From the NCBI RefSeq assembly GCF_004216775.1, contig NZ_SGXF01000006.1, positions 145,299 through 209,298 of the forward strand: DNA of 64,000 nucleotides. The letters are read 5' to 3'. Source of the DNA: Cuneatibacter caecimuris. Its GTDB lineage: Bacteria; Bacillota; Clostridia; Lachnospirales; Lachnospiraceae. Both the position numbers and the translations under genes were made by a program. Positions 7,852 through 16,425 of this stretch are shown here, piece by piece. Under the pieces are notes generated by a model. It was not told the DNA's origin. It made no database searches and saw only the letters and a list, made by a program, of their open reading frames with translations. Each line of letters begins with the position of its first letter. Position 1 is the stretch's first letter.

Positions 7852-9099
7852 ATGCTGGTTGACGGGCTGGAACTGCTGCAGGCAATATTAAAAACACAAG
7901 GAATACAGTTTCTGTGCTGGGAAAGAGCTTCTCTGGAAACGAGAGAGGCGGATTATGGGCTGCGCAGTTTTCTTGGCACAGAACAGACGGTACAATCCAT
8001 GTTTTCAGTTTTAGAACAGCAGGCACTTCCCGGCTCGCTCTGTGTGATCCGCGATCAATTCCTGGTCACTTATTTTCTTTTTTCTCTTCCTGAACCAATG
8101 GAAACTGCCCGGTACTTCTGTATCGGACCGGTCCTGTTTCCTGGGGACGCTGACGCCGGACTGGAAATACTGTCTGAAGAACTGCCAGCCTTTTCTTCGT
8201 ATTTAAATAGTCTTCAGGAATATTATAACCGGATTCCTCTGTTTTCTTCCTCTGATCAGCTGCTTTCCATCCTTTGCAGTATTCTGCAGAAAGTATTCAG
8301 AGAAGAAATACGGATTGGCACAGCCCATCTGCCCGCCAGTTCCTTCTCGCCAGGTCTGTCCGCCACTGCGCTTCATACTCCCCCGCAGGTAACGCTCTCC
8401 GCATTGGAGGACCGCTACCGCCTTGAGGATGCCATGCTGGAGGCTGTCGCTGCAGGAAACACAGCCCAGGCTCTTCAACTGCATTACGCTTTCAATCAGC
8501 ACCGCATCGAATCCCGAAGCCAGGACGCCCTCAGAGACCGCAAAAACCTTCTCTTTGTCCTGAACACTCTGCTTCGGAAAGCCGTGCAGAAAGGCGCGGT
8601 GCACCCGGTGCATATCGACGCCTGTTCCCGCAGGTTCGCCATCCAGATAGAACAGGCCGCTTCCTTCCGGCAGCTGGACGATCTGAGCAACCAGATGATC
8701 CGGAGATACTGCCTTTTGGTTCAGAATTATTCCATGCAGAAATATTCTCCCCTGGTACAGTACTGTCTGAATACCATAGATCTGCATTTTCAGGAACCGT
8801 TAAGCCTGCACACTCTGGCAAACAGCTGTTCCGTAAGCGCTTCTTACCTCTCCGGCCTGTTTCGGAAGGAGACGGGAAATACAGTCACTCAGTATATCCA
8901 TCTTGTGCGCGTCCGCCATTCCCTGATGCTCCTGAACACCACACGGCTCCCGGTTCAGGAAATCGCCGCGGCCTGCGGATTTCAGGACGTGAACTATTTT
9001 ACCCGGGTGTTCCGGCAGCTTCAGGAGAAATCTCCCCGCCAGTACCGTGAAGACCTCTATTCCTCTATCTCGAAACAAAATGCCTCAGAAAGAATTTAA
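7852..9099 (+). CDS. AraC-family transcriptional regulator
   Basis: 415-residue regulator. The last ~100 residues form a double helix-turn-helix: LSLHTLANSCSVSASYLS in helix-turn-helix one, then PVQEIAAACGF and NYFTRVFRQ, the AraC signature, in the second. The N-terminal ~300 residues have no fold I can name; this long-arm layout is common among Lachnospiraceae sugar-related regulators. AGGAGG lies upstream of the ATG. Divergence from the GH3 gene makes that enzyme its likely target. Confidence 0.85.
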   Translation: MLVDGLELLQAILKTQGIQFLCWERASLETREADYGLRSFLGTEQTVQSMFSVLEQQALPGSLCVIRDQFLVTYFLFSLPEPMETARYFCIGPVLFPGDADAGLEILSEELPAFSSYLNSLQEYYNRIPLFSSSDQLLSILCSILQKVFREEIRIGTAHLPASSFSPGLSATALHTPPQVTLSALEDRYRLEDAMLEAVAAGNTAQALQLHYAFNQHRIESRSQDALRDRKNLLFVLNTLLRKAVQKGAVHPVHIDACSRRFAIQIEQAASFRQLDDLSNQMIRRYCLLVQNYSMQKYSPLVQYCLNTIDLHFQEPLSLHTLANSCSVSASYLSGLFRKETGNTVTQYIHLVRVRHSLMLLNTTRLPVQEIAAACGFQDVNYFTRVFRQLQEKSPRQYREDLYSSISKQNASERI

Positions 9100-9109
9100 T
9101 TTTACCCCC

Positions 9110-9173
9110 TTGTAAATTCCAGTCAATCGTATATTATTGAATCTAACCAAACAAGTTTGACCGAAACGGTTAA
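9110..9173 (+). promoter_or_regulatory. Promoter and probable TetR operator
   Basis: TTGTAA (9110-9115), 16 bases, TATTAT (9132-9137). Downstream, 9157-9173 reads TTGACCGAAACGGTTAA, a 17-base palindrome with one mismatch per arm. It sits just after the expected transcription start, where a repressor would block transcription. It is the natural site for the TetR protein encoded next. Confidence 0.55.
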
Positions 9174-9233
9174 CGCCCTTTTCCGGCCGCCCGCTTGAGA
9201 GTACACAAGCAGAAAGGAGGAACGTGTAAACAT

Positions 9234-9875
9234 ATGAATGAGCAATTTGAATACTTGCCTGAAGATAAGCAGGAGCGCATTCTCAACGCTGCCCTGGAAA
9301 TATTCTCCAAGTATGATTACAAACACGCATCTACGGAAGAAATTGCTTCGAAAGCAGGTATTTCCAAAGGAATGCTGTTCTATTATTTTCACAATAAAAA
9401 ATCTTTGTACCTGTATCTCTATGACTACTGTGAAAAAATGGCCCTTCAGCAGGTCTGCGACGAAGCGTTTTACAGTCTGGACGATTATTTTGATATTTTG
9501 GAATATTCCGCCCGCAAGAAAGCAAAGATAATTGAAAAAAATCCTTATTTTATGGATTTTGCGGTGCGCGCTTTTTATTCCGCAAAGGAAGATGTTTCGG
9601 AAGAGCTGCAGAAAACAAATACAGAACGCACCGGACAGTTGCTGGTATATTTTAAAAATGCTGACCTGTCAAAATTTGTGGAGGGAACTGATATAGAAGA
9701 GCTCACACATATGCTTCTCTGGATGACAGACGGATATATGAATGAAAAACGCCGCAGCGGCCTTCCGATCAAGTCAGAAGAGCTGATGAATGACTTTCAC
9801 AGGTGGATAAATATGTTTAGGTCACTTGTGTATAAAAAAGAATATATGCATGGAGGATATGATGGGACAAATTGA
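9234..9875 (+). CDS. TetR-family transcriptional regulator
   Basis: 213-residue regulator. The N-terminal helix-turn-helix is clear: RILNAALEIFSKYDYKHAST, then EEIASKAGISKGMLFYYF with the family KxxLxxYY pattern. The C-terminal ligand domain is unassigned. I choose the ATG at 9234 (AAAGGAGG upstream) over an earlier in-frame Met. Its 3' end overlaps the start of the ABC ATPase gene by 14 bases, so regulator and transporter form one translationally coupled operon. It likely represses its own operon through the palindrome upstream. Confidence 0.92.
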   Translation: MNEQFEYLPEDKQERILNAALEIFSKYDYKHASTEEIASKAGISKGMLFYYFHNKKSLYLYLYDYCEKMALQQVCDEAFYSLDDYFDILEYSARKKAKIIEKNPYFMDFAVRAFYSAKEDVSEELQKTNTERTGQLLVYFKNADLSKFVEGTDIEELTHMLLWMTDGYMNEKRRSGLPIKSEELMNDFHRWINMFRSLVYKKEYMHGGYDGTN

Positions 9876-10752
9876 AGTGCAGGATCTCACCAAGGATTAT
9901 GGCAGCCGCAAGGGAATCTTTCAGGTGAATTTTTCTGTGGAAAAAGGAGAAATTTTCGGCTTTCTGGGGCCCAACGGGGCGGGAAAAACCACCACCATCC
10001 GACACTTAATGGGCTTTATCCGCCCGGACAGCGGGTCTGTTTCCATTAAAGGGATGGACTGTTTTGAAAAAAGGGAGGAAATTCAGAAAATTCTTGGCTA
10101 TCTTCCCGGGGAAATTTCTCTGTTGGATCAGATGACAGGGACAGAATATCTGAATTTCATGGCAGGCATGAAAGGGCTGCGCGACCGGTCCTACATGAAT
10201 GAGCTGATTACATATTTTGAGCTGGATCCCAGAAGTAAAATTCTCAAAATGTCAAAAGGAATGAAGCAGAAGCTGGCAATTGTCTGCGCTTTCATGCAGA
10301 AGCCGGAAATTCTAATTCTGGATGAACCTACCAGCGGCCTTGATCCGCTGATGCAGATCCGTTTTATTGATCTGCTCCTTGAGGAAAAAAAGCGGGGCGT
10401 TACGATTTTGATGTCTTCTCATATTTTTGAAGAAGTGGAAAAAACCTGCGACAGGACGGCTATCATTCGGGAAGGCCGGCTTGCTACCATTGAAAACATG
10501 AATACTCTGGCTGAAAAGAAGAAAAAGGTCTACACTGTGACGTTTACAGACGGTCAGGCAGCCAGGAACTTTGCCGAAGCAGCACAGAAATATGAAGCAA
10601 AAGTCCTGGATCATCAGGTGCAGCTCTCAGCAGGCGGCAGGCCGGGAGAGGTCCTGAAGAAGATTGCCCTTGCAGACCCGGTGGATGTGGATATCAAATC
10701 CCAGAGCCTGGAAGAACTGTTTCTGCATTTTTATGACAAGGAGGAAGCATGA
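9862..10752 (+). CDS. ABC transporter ATP-binding protein
   Basis: 296-residue ATPase with Walker A GPNGAGKTT, the signature loop as MSKGMKQKL, Walker B LILDEPTSGLD and a downstream switch His (SSHIFEEVE). A roughly 90-residue C-terminal extension is typical of drug- or peptide-exporting ABC-2 systems. A GGAGG precedes two tandem Met codons; 9862 has the better spacing. It overlaps the permease gene by 4 bases (ATGA). Substrate unknown; a TetR-controlled ABC-2 pair suggests export of a toxic compound. Confidence 0.93.
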   Translation: MGQIEVQDLTKDYGSRKGIFQVNFSVEKGEIFGFLGPNGAGKTTTIRHLMGFIRPDSGSVSIKGMDCFEKREEIQKILGYLPGEISLLDQMTGTEYLNFMAGMKGLRDRSYMNELITYFELDPRSKILKMSKGMKQKLAIVCAFMQKPEILILDEPTSGLDPLMQIRFIDLLLEEKKRGVTILMSSHIFEEVEKTCDRTAIIREGRLATIENMNTLAEKKKKVYTVTFTDGQAARNFAEAAQKYEAKVLDHQVQLSAGGRPGEVLKKIALADPVDVDIKSQSLEELFLHFYDKEEA

Positions 10753-11549
10753 TGGTCTGGACATTATTTAAAAGAAACATGCGGTCAAGCCTTAAAATCT
10801 TAATTGCTTTGTTCGCAGTCATCAGCATGTATACGGCAGTCATCGTCTATATGTATAATCCTGAGCTTTCTGAAATGCTCAGCGGTTATCAGGAGGTGCT
10901 CCCGGATATGATGGCGGTTGTGGGGATGACCGGCATTGCCACCAATATTCTGGAGTGGATACAGATCTACCTTTATGGTTTTATCATGATTCTGTTCCCT
11001 ATGATTTTTGGGATCATTGTGGTCAACAAGCTGATCATGAGCTACATAGACAGCGGCAGCATGGCCAGCCTGCTTTCTTCCCCTCACTCACGGACACGCA
11101 TCATCCTGACTCAGGCTGTTACCTCTGTTTTTCTCATGTTCATCCTTATGGCTGCCGTCACACTTCTGGGATTTTTCTGCAGCCATGCCATGTTCCCGGG
11201 GGAACTGGATACAGCCCGTTATATTGAACTAAACGCCAGCCTGCTTCTGATGCAATTCATGAATCTGGGAATCGGGTTTACGGCCGCCTGCTTCTGCAGT
11301 GAATCCAGGCATTTCTATCTTCTTGGCGCTGGAATCCCTATCCTGTTTTTCCTGTTCCAGATGCTGTCCAACATGGGCGGCTCAATGGAAAAATTAAAAT
11401 ATTTCACTCTCTATACCCTGTTTCCCGCAGAAAAAATCGTTCAGGCGGGCGGAGACGTCTGGCCGCGGAACCTCATCATGGCATCGATTGCCCTGGCGCT
11501 GTTTGCAGCGGGGATCCTTTGGTTCAGGCGCAGGGATCTGTCCATTTAA
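10749..11549 (+). CDS. ABC-2-type transporter permease
   Basis: 266-residue membrane protein with six predicted transmembrane segments in the ABC-2 exporter pattern (one N-terminal helix, a large middle section, paired helices at the end such as IASIALALFAAGILWF). It begins inside the stop codon of the ATPase gene, so it is the dedicated membrane partner. No substrate signal is visible. Confidence 0.9.
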   Translation: MMVWTLFKRNMRSSLKILIALFAVISMYTAVIVYMYNPELSEMLSGYQEVLPDMMAVVGMTGIATNILEWIQIYLYGFIMILFPMIFGIIVVNKLIMSYIDSGSMASLLSSPHSRTRIILTQAVTSVFLMFILMAAVTLLGFFCSHAMFPGELDTARYIELNASLLLMQFMNLGIGFTAACFCSESRHFYLLGAGIPILFFLFQMLSNMGGSMEKLKYFTLYTLFPAEKIVQAGGDVWPRNLIMASIALALFAAGILWFRRRDLSI

Positions 11550-11578
11550 GTATATTACCCGTCCGGCATCTGAATTTT

Positions 11579-11629
11579 GAACCGCCCCCCAAAGGTCAGA
11601 CTAAAAATCTAACTTTTAGGGGGCGGTTC
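11579..11629. terminator. Hairpin between convergent operons
   Basis: Inverted repeat GAACCGCCCCC (11579-11589) / GGGGGCGGTTC (11619-11629) in the gap between the ABC permease and the hydrogenase gene. Tails are only weakly T-rich, so it may be a leaky bidirectional terminator. Confidence 0.5.
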
Positions 11630-11650
11630 ATTCTCCTCAAATACTGCGTT

Positions 11651-13384
11651 CTACTGTTCCTCAGGCATTTTCCAGCCAAAATGATCTGTATGCAGCAGTT
11701 CGTGCGCTCTGTGAGACAGAGGTTTCTGCAGATAATTTTTATAACAGTTCTGAACCGAGGGGTTCTCATGGGAAAACCGGAGGCTGTTCACTTTGTCCAG
11801 GCCATAGAGGTTCTGGCCGCGGATTCCCGCCAGCTCTTCTCCGTCATGGATCGGCTGACCGCCTCCGCCCGCGCAGCCGCCGGGGCAGGCCATGATCTCC
11901 ACAAAATCATAAGAGGATTTTCCGGAACGGATGGCTTCCATCAATTTCCGTGTATTGCCCAATCCGCTGGCTACCGCCACCCGGATCTTCTGTCCGGCCA
12001 GATCAAATTCCGCTTCTTTCCAGCCGCCCAGACCGCGCACGCTCTTAAACGCATCCGGATCTGGGTTCTTTCCTGTCACCAGATAATAGGCGGAACGCAG
12101 CGCAGCCTCCATCACGCCTCCGGTTGCTCCGAAAATCACGCCGGCTCCGCTGCTCACCCCGAGAGGCATGTCAAACTGCTCTTCTTCCAGCAGATCCGCC
12201 CGGATATGTTCGGCCCGGATCATCCTGTCAATTTCCCTGGTGGTCAGCACCACATCCACATCCTGGCCGGCGCCGGCGCTGTTCATGGTGGGCAGTGCGC
12301 ATTCCTCTTTCTTAGCCAGACAGGGCATCACGGATATAGAATAGATCTTTTCCGGGTCCACGCCCAGCAGATCCGCATAATAACTTTTTGTCATTGCCCC
12401 GAACATCTGCTGCGGGGATTTCGCCGTAGACAGCTGTCTCACCATATCGGGATACTGGGATTTGATGAAACGTACCCAGCCCGGGCAGCAGGAAGTGAAC
12501 ATGGGAAGTCCGGTGGATTTGATTTCTTCCAGCCTCTCCAGAAATTCGCTGCCTTCCTCCATTATCGTCAGATCCGCGCTGAAATCCGTATCGAAAATAT
12601 AATCAAAGCCCATCTTCCGGAGGGCGGATACCAGGCGGTTTACTGTGGCAAATTCTCTGGACAGTCCCAGGGACTCGCCCCAGGCGGCCCGCACAGCCGG
12701 AGCAATCTGAACCACAGTGATTTTTTCCGGATCAGCCAGAGCTTCGAATACTCGATCCGTATCGTCCCTTTCCCGCAGAGCCCCCACCGGGCAGTGGGTG
12801 ATGCACTGTCCGCAGAGCGCGCAGTCTGCCTCTTCAATCCTGCGGTTCCTGGAAACATCCACAGTGGTCCTGGAACCGGTCCCGGCCACGTCCCAGATAT
12901 TCAGGCCCTGTACTTTATCACATATCTGCACGCAGCGCATGCATTTAATACATTTTTCGTAATTGCGCACCAGAGGAAATCCTGCGGTCCATTTGGAATG
13001 AGAGATATCCTCATGATATGGCAGGTCGATAATTCCAAGGTCATTGGCGATTTTCTGAAGGGTACAGTTACCGCTGCGCACACAGGTGGCGCACCGGCAG
13101 TCGTGCTGGGACAGGATCAGCTCCACATTCACTCTCCTGGTCTCTCTTACTTTAGGGCTGTTGGTAAAAATCACCATGCCCTCCTCCGCAACGTTATTGC
13201 AGGCAGAGATCAGCCGCTGCATTCCCTGCAGTTCCACCACGCACACTCTGCACGCGCCGATATCATTGATATCTTTCAGATAGCAGAGGCTGGGAACCGG
13301 GATACCTGCCTGGGCTGCGGCTTCCAGGATTGTGGTTCCCTCCTGTACTTCAATTAATTTTCCGTCTATAGTCAATTTTACCAT
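11651..13384 (-). CDS. hydA: [FeFe] hydrogenase catalytic subunit, group A
   Basis: 577-residue iron hydrogenase. Order: a plant-type [2Fe-2S] domain (about 1-75, with CYLKD and GACRVC), a His-Cys [4Fe-4S] site (HDCRCATCVRSGNC), and two bacterial [4Fe-4S] motifs (CIKCMRCVQIC, CALCGQCITHC). The H-cluster domain follows with its three signatures: TSCCPGW, MPCLAKKEE and CPGGCAGGGGQP. The small-subunit domain is at the C-terminus. The ATG at 13384 overlaps the stop of the upstream partner gene, so the two are coupled. Electrons probably come from NAD(P)H and/or ferredoxin through that partner. Confidence 0.95.
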   Translation of the reverse strand: MVKLTIDGKLIEVQEGTTILEAAAQAGIPVPSLCYLKDINDIGACRVCVVELQGMQRLISACNNVAEEGMVIFTNSPKVRETRRVNVELILSQHDCRCATCVRSGNCTLQKIANDLGIIDLPYHEDISHSKWTAGFPLVRNYEKCIKCMRCVQICDKVQGLNIWDVAGTGSRTTVDVSRNRRIEEADCALCGQCITHCPVGALRERDDTDRVFEALADPEKITVVQIAPAVRAAWGESLGLSREFATVNRLVSALRKMGFDYIFDTDFSADLTIMEEGSEFLERLEEIKSTGLPMFTSCCPGWVRFIKSQYPDMVRQLSTAKSPQQMFGAMTKSYYADLLGVDPEKIYSISVMPCLAKKEECALPTMNSAGAGQDVDVVLTTREIDRMIRAEHIRADLLEEEQFDMPLGVSSGAGVIFGATGGVMEAALRSAYYLVTGKNPDPDAFKSVRGLGGWKEAEFDLAGQKIRVAVASGLGNTRKLMEAIRSGKSSYDFVEIMACPGGCAGGGGQPIHDGEELAGIRGQNLYGLDKVNSLRFSHENPSVQNCYKNYLQKPLSHRAHELLHTDHFGWKMPEEQ

Positions 13385-15210
13385 CTGTCCACTCGACCTC
13401 CCTTGAATACGCCGTAGCCGAAATGATCGCAGCGCAGGCATCTGCTGGATTCCTGTCTGGCTTCCTCGCAGGTCATGCCGCATTCCACCAGATCAAAGTC
13501 CTTCACCCGTTCTGCGGCGTCCCGTTCCTCCATATTCACCCGTCCGCAGGCCGGACGGTCCGCCAGGCGCGCCGCAGGGATTTCCACATCGCTCTGGATC
13601 ACATGGTGGTACCCCAGATATTCATCAATATTGGCGGCCGCCACCTTGCCCGCGGCAATGGCGCGGATTACAGTAGCAGGGCCGGTCACACAGTCTCCTC
13701 CTGCAAAAACGCCGGGAATATCCTTAATTCCGCTCCAGCTCAACGCGTCGATCACGCCCCGCTTTACAGGGATTCCATATTTTTCAAAGCTCTTGGACTC
13801 AATGCCCTGGCCGATGGCCACGATCACCAGGTCGCAGGGAATCCGCTTTTCCGGCTCTTCCGCATCCACAGGCTTTGGCCTTCCCCCCTGCACCCTGCTG
13901 ATCAGCTGAGGCTTCACCCAGAGCGCGGCAGCGTTTCCGTCTTCATCTTTCTCAATGCGCACAGGAGCCTGCAGTTCCAGAACCTGACAGCCTTCTTCCG
14001 CCGCTCCGTCCACTTCTTCTTTTAAAGCTGTCATGTCCACTCTGCGCCTGCGGTAAACAATTCCCACGGTTTCCGCGCCAAGGCGTACGGAAGAACGGGC
14101 CACGTCCATGGCCACATTTCCGCCGCCGATGACCAGCACTCTCTTGCCCGTGAAATCCGGCATCTCATCATCGCCGATTTTGCGCAGCATTTCCACTGCG
14201 GAGATCACATTTCCGGCGTCCTCGCCTTCAATGCCGATCTTCTTATCCGTGTGCGCCCCTATGGCTATGTACACCGCGTCATACTGGTTCCGCAGGTCGA
14301 TAATAGACATATCCTGGCCCACGCTCACCTCTGTTTTTACTTCCACACCGTTGGAAAGCATGGTTTCGATTTCCGCGTCCAGGCTCTTTCTGGGCAGGCG
14401 GTAATTGGGTATGCCATAGCGCAGCATACCGCCCAGCTTCTTCCTCTGCTCATAAATCGTTACCTTATGCCCCATCAGAGAAAGATAATATGCGGCGCTC
14501 AGGCCGCCCGGCCCTCCGCCGATCACTGCCACTGTCTTTCCGGTATCATCCTGAGGCGCGGGAACCGGCACTTCTCCGGCGTGGTCTACCGCAAAACGCT
14601 TCAGCCCCCGGATATTCACCGGGAAATCCACCATATTTCTCCGGCATCTGGCCTCGCAGGGGTGCTCGCAGATCAGCCCGCACACCAGAGGCATGGGATT
14701 GTCCTTGCGGATCAGCCGCACGGCATCGGCATAGCGGCCTTCTGACACCAGGGCTACGTAGCCGGGAATATCCACGCCCGCAGGGCACAATGCCACACAG
14801 GGCACCGGCTGGCTCAGCTCACAGGTACACCTTCCCCGCAGGATGTGCTCCTCATAATCGTCTCGGAAGCCCTGTACTCCTTCCAGCACCATGCGGGCTG
14901 CCTGGAAGCCGATGGCGCAATCCGCTGATACAGAGATTCCCCGCGCCGTCTTCTCAATCAGATCAATGGTTTCCAATGTTGCATTGCCGTCCAGCACATC
15001 TTCCAGCAATTTTTCCAGCTGTCCCAGGCCCACGCGGCAGGGCACGCATTTTCCGCAGGTCTGTGCGTGGCACAGTTTCAGAAATGACGCCGCCATATCC
15101 ACAGGACAGAGTCCGGGCGGGCTGGCGACAATCCTGCGCTCCAGATCCTTATAAAGAGACTCCACTGTGGTTTGAGCCTGATTCAGGGTAATGATACTCA
15201 GTCTGCTCAT
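13378..15210 (-). CDS. FAD-dependent NAD(P)H oxidoreductase with NuoF-type Fe-S domain (hydrogenase partner)
   Basis: 610-residue fusion. The first ~125 residues resemble the C-terminal Fe-S part of the NuoF 51-kDa subunit (CGKCVPCRVG), without the FMN/NADH domain. Next is a GltD-type [4Fe-4S] region (CVALCPAG, CGLICEHPCEARC). Then come an FAD Rossmann site (VIGGGPGGLSAA) and an NAD(P) site (VLVIGGGNVAMDVARS). A CLRCDHFG tail may hold another cluster. Being co-translated with HydA, it is the likely electron input module, and GltD/NfnB kinship hints at NADPH. Whether the pair bifurcates electrons cannot be told from sequence. Confidence 0.9.
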   Translation of the reverse strand: MSRLSIITLNQAQTTVESLYKDLERRIVASPPGLCPVDMAASFLKLCHAQTCGKCVPCRVGLGQLEKLLEDVLDGNATLETIDLIEKTARGISVSADCAIGFQAARMVLEGVQGFRDDYEEHILRGRCTCELSQPVPCVALCPAGVDIPGYVALVSEGRYADAVRLIRKDNPMPLVCGLICEHPCEARCRRNMVDFPVNIRGLKRFAVDHAGEVPVPAPQDDTGKTVAVIGGGPGGLSAAYYLSLMGHKVTIYEQRKKLGGMLRYGIPNYRLPRKSLDAEIETMLSNGVEVKTEVSVGQDMSIIDLRNQYDAVYIAIGAHTDKKIGIEGEDAGNVISAVEMLRKIGDDEMPDFTGKRVLVIGGGNVAMDVARSSVRLGAETVGIVYRRRRVDMTALKEEVDGAAEEGCQVLELQAPVRIEKDEDGNAAALWVKPQLISRVQGGRPKPVDAEEPEKRIPCDLVIVAIGQGIESKSFEKYGIPVKRGVIDALSWSGIKDIPGVFAGGDCVTGPATVIRAIAAGKVAAANIDEYLGYHHVIQSDVEIPAARLADRPACGRVNMEERDAAERVKDFDLVECGMTCEEARQESSRCLRCDHFGYGVFKGGRVDRW

Positions 15211-15256
15211 TTGTTTTCCCTCACTTTGTTATGTATTACCTACAAACCATGCTATC

Positions 15257-15296
15257 AGTTTAACAATTTTTATGAGCATTGTCAATAAATAAACAA
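15257..15296 (-). promoter_or_regulatory. Hydrogenase operon promoter overlapped by a Rex-like operator
   Basis: On the minus strand TTGACA (15280-15285), 17 bases, TAAACT (15257-15262). Overlapping the -35 is TTGTTTATTTATTGACAA (15279-15296). This differs by one base in each half from the Rex consensus TTGTTAAnnnnTTAACAA. Rex is the NADH-sensing repressor of fermentative and hydrogenase genes in Clostridia, so NADH/NAD control is likely. Confidence 0.6.
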
Positions 15297-15349
15297 TGAA
15301 CAAGCAGGACTTTTTTGTGGTCTTATCCCAATATCAGACTGGCGTACCT

Positions 15350-15877
15350 TTAATCCCTGGATTTCATTCCGGGCAGGCGTTTTAATATTTCTCTGCAGGC
15401 CAGACCGATGCAGAATCCGGTCACTGCTCCGGCGGCCAGAAGAACAGGAAGGTAATACAATACCCCTTCCCCCAGAAGCGCGGCCGCCACACAGAGCTGC
15501 GCAATATTATGGGCAGTTCCTCCGGCCAGGCTGACGCCTATGATGCCAAATCCTCCGCCACGTTTCAGACCGGCCATCACCAGGAGACTGGCTGCCGCCC
15601 CTGCCAGGCTGAAGTACAGGCTGAAAAGATTGGTAAATGAAAATGCCACCAGAAGAACTCTGATGAAAGATATGGCCAGCCCGCCTTTCCAGCCAAACAG
15701 ATACAGCGCCATCACAATCACCAGGTTTGCCAATCCAAGTTTCATTCCCGGAACCCAGAAGAATGCCGGAATCAGAGTTTCTATATAGCTCAGAAGAAAG
15801 GCCAGGGCGACCAGCATCCCATACAGGGCTGCCCGTTTTGCCCGGGTATCTCCGTTCTTTTGTCCCCACCGCCGCAT
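15350..15877 (-). CDS. Gx transporter family membrane protein (EetB-like / heptaprenyl diphosphate synthase component I family)
   Basis: 175-residue membrane protein with about five transmembrane segments, starting after a basic N-terminus (RAALYGMLVALAFLLSYIE). The conserved WVPGMKLGLANLV segment places it in the Gx transporter family, historically annotated heptaprenyl diphosphate synthase component I. In Listeria the family member EetB works in flavin-based extracellular electron transfer beside EetA. Here it follows a NusG-II domain protein on the same strand, as in that locus. The transport substrate is unknown. Confidence 0.8.
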   Translation of the reverse strand: MRRWGQKNGDTRAKRAALYGMLVALAFLLSYIETLIPAFFWVPGMKLGLANLVIVMALYLFGWKGGLAISFIRVLLVAFSFTNLFSLYFSLAGAAASLLVMAGLKRGGGFGIIGVSLAGGTAHNIAQLCVAAALLGEGVLYYLPVLLAAGAVTGFCIGLACREILKRLPGMKSRD

Positions 15878-15913
15878 CAGCGCCTCCTCCTGCTCCTCCT
15901 AAGGGCCATCCTG

Positions 15914-16261
15914 TTATTCCTCCGCTTCTTCCACAATTCTTACAACCAACTGGTGGGGCAGGCATATGATGCTCTGGCCGTTTTTGCTGATTCCGCCCTG
16001 GCGCACGCACAGCCTGTCCGGGCAGTCCGCTTCCTCAATCCGCGCAATGCCGCCTTCAATCACCAGCGTATTGGTTCCTCCTGTTCCTGCAATGATTTTC
16101 CTGCAGGGTTCTGACATAGGAATCCGCTCAATGATTTCCGAACCTACCTGAATTTCCGCATACCCGCCTTGTTTTCCGGGGAAAAACAGGGAGAAACATC
16201 CCCATAATATTGCTGCGGCCAATAAAATTCCGGCCAGCAAAATAATATCTTTTCTTTTCAT
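15914..16261 (-). CDS. NusG domain II-containing membrane-anchored protein (EetA-like)
   Basis: 115-residue protein with an N-terminal membrane helix (ILLAGILLAAAILWGCF) and an extracytoplasmic beta-rich NusG-II domain. The domain carries the typical NTLVIEGGIARIEEADCPDRLC core and a second cysteine in SIICLPHQLV. The two Cys could form a disulfide. The start at 16261 (MKRKDI) is preferred to one five codons earlier. It is paired with the Gx transporter gene and divergent from an ApbE lipoprotein, a cassette also seen in extracellular electron transfer loci. Confidence 0.8.
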   Translation of the reverse strand: MKRKDIILLAGILLAAAILWGCFSLFFPGKQGGYAEIQVGSEIIERIPMSEPCRKIIAGTGGTNTLVIEGGIARIEEADCPDRLCVRQGGISKNGQSIICLPHQLVVRIVEEAEE

Positions 16262-16425
16262 CGCAGCTCCCAATTCTTATCTGAAATTATCCTGTAATTA
16301 TACCATATTCTACTTCTGGATTCTACCAGTAAAATAGATGGAGCCCGGCGCCTCTTTCTGTTTATGCTGGTTTCTTGACAGTCTGCTCTCCTGCTGTTAC
16401 AATCGACAGCATGGAGGTGAACAAA

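Noticed and set aside
11519..13357. 612-codon plus-strand open frame
   Set aside because: Antisense shadow of hydA, which has complete cluster motifs; the plus-strand translation has no recognisable domain.
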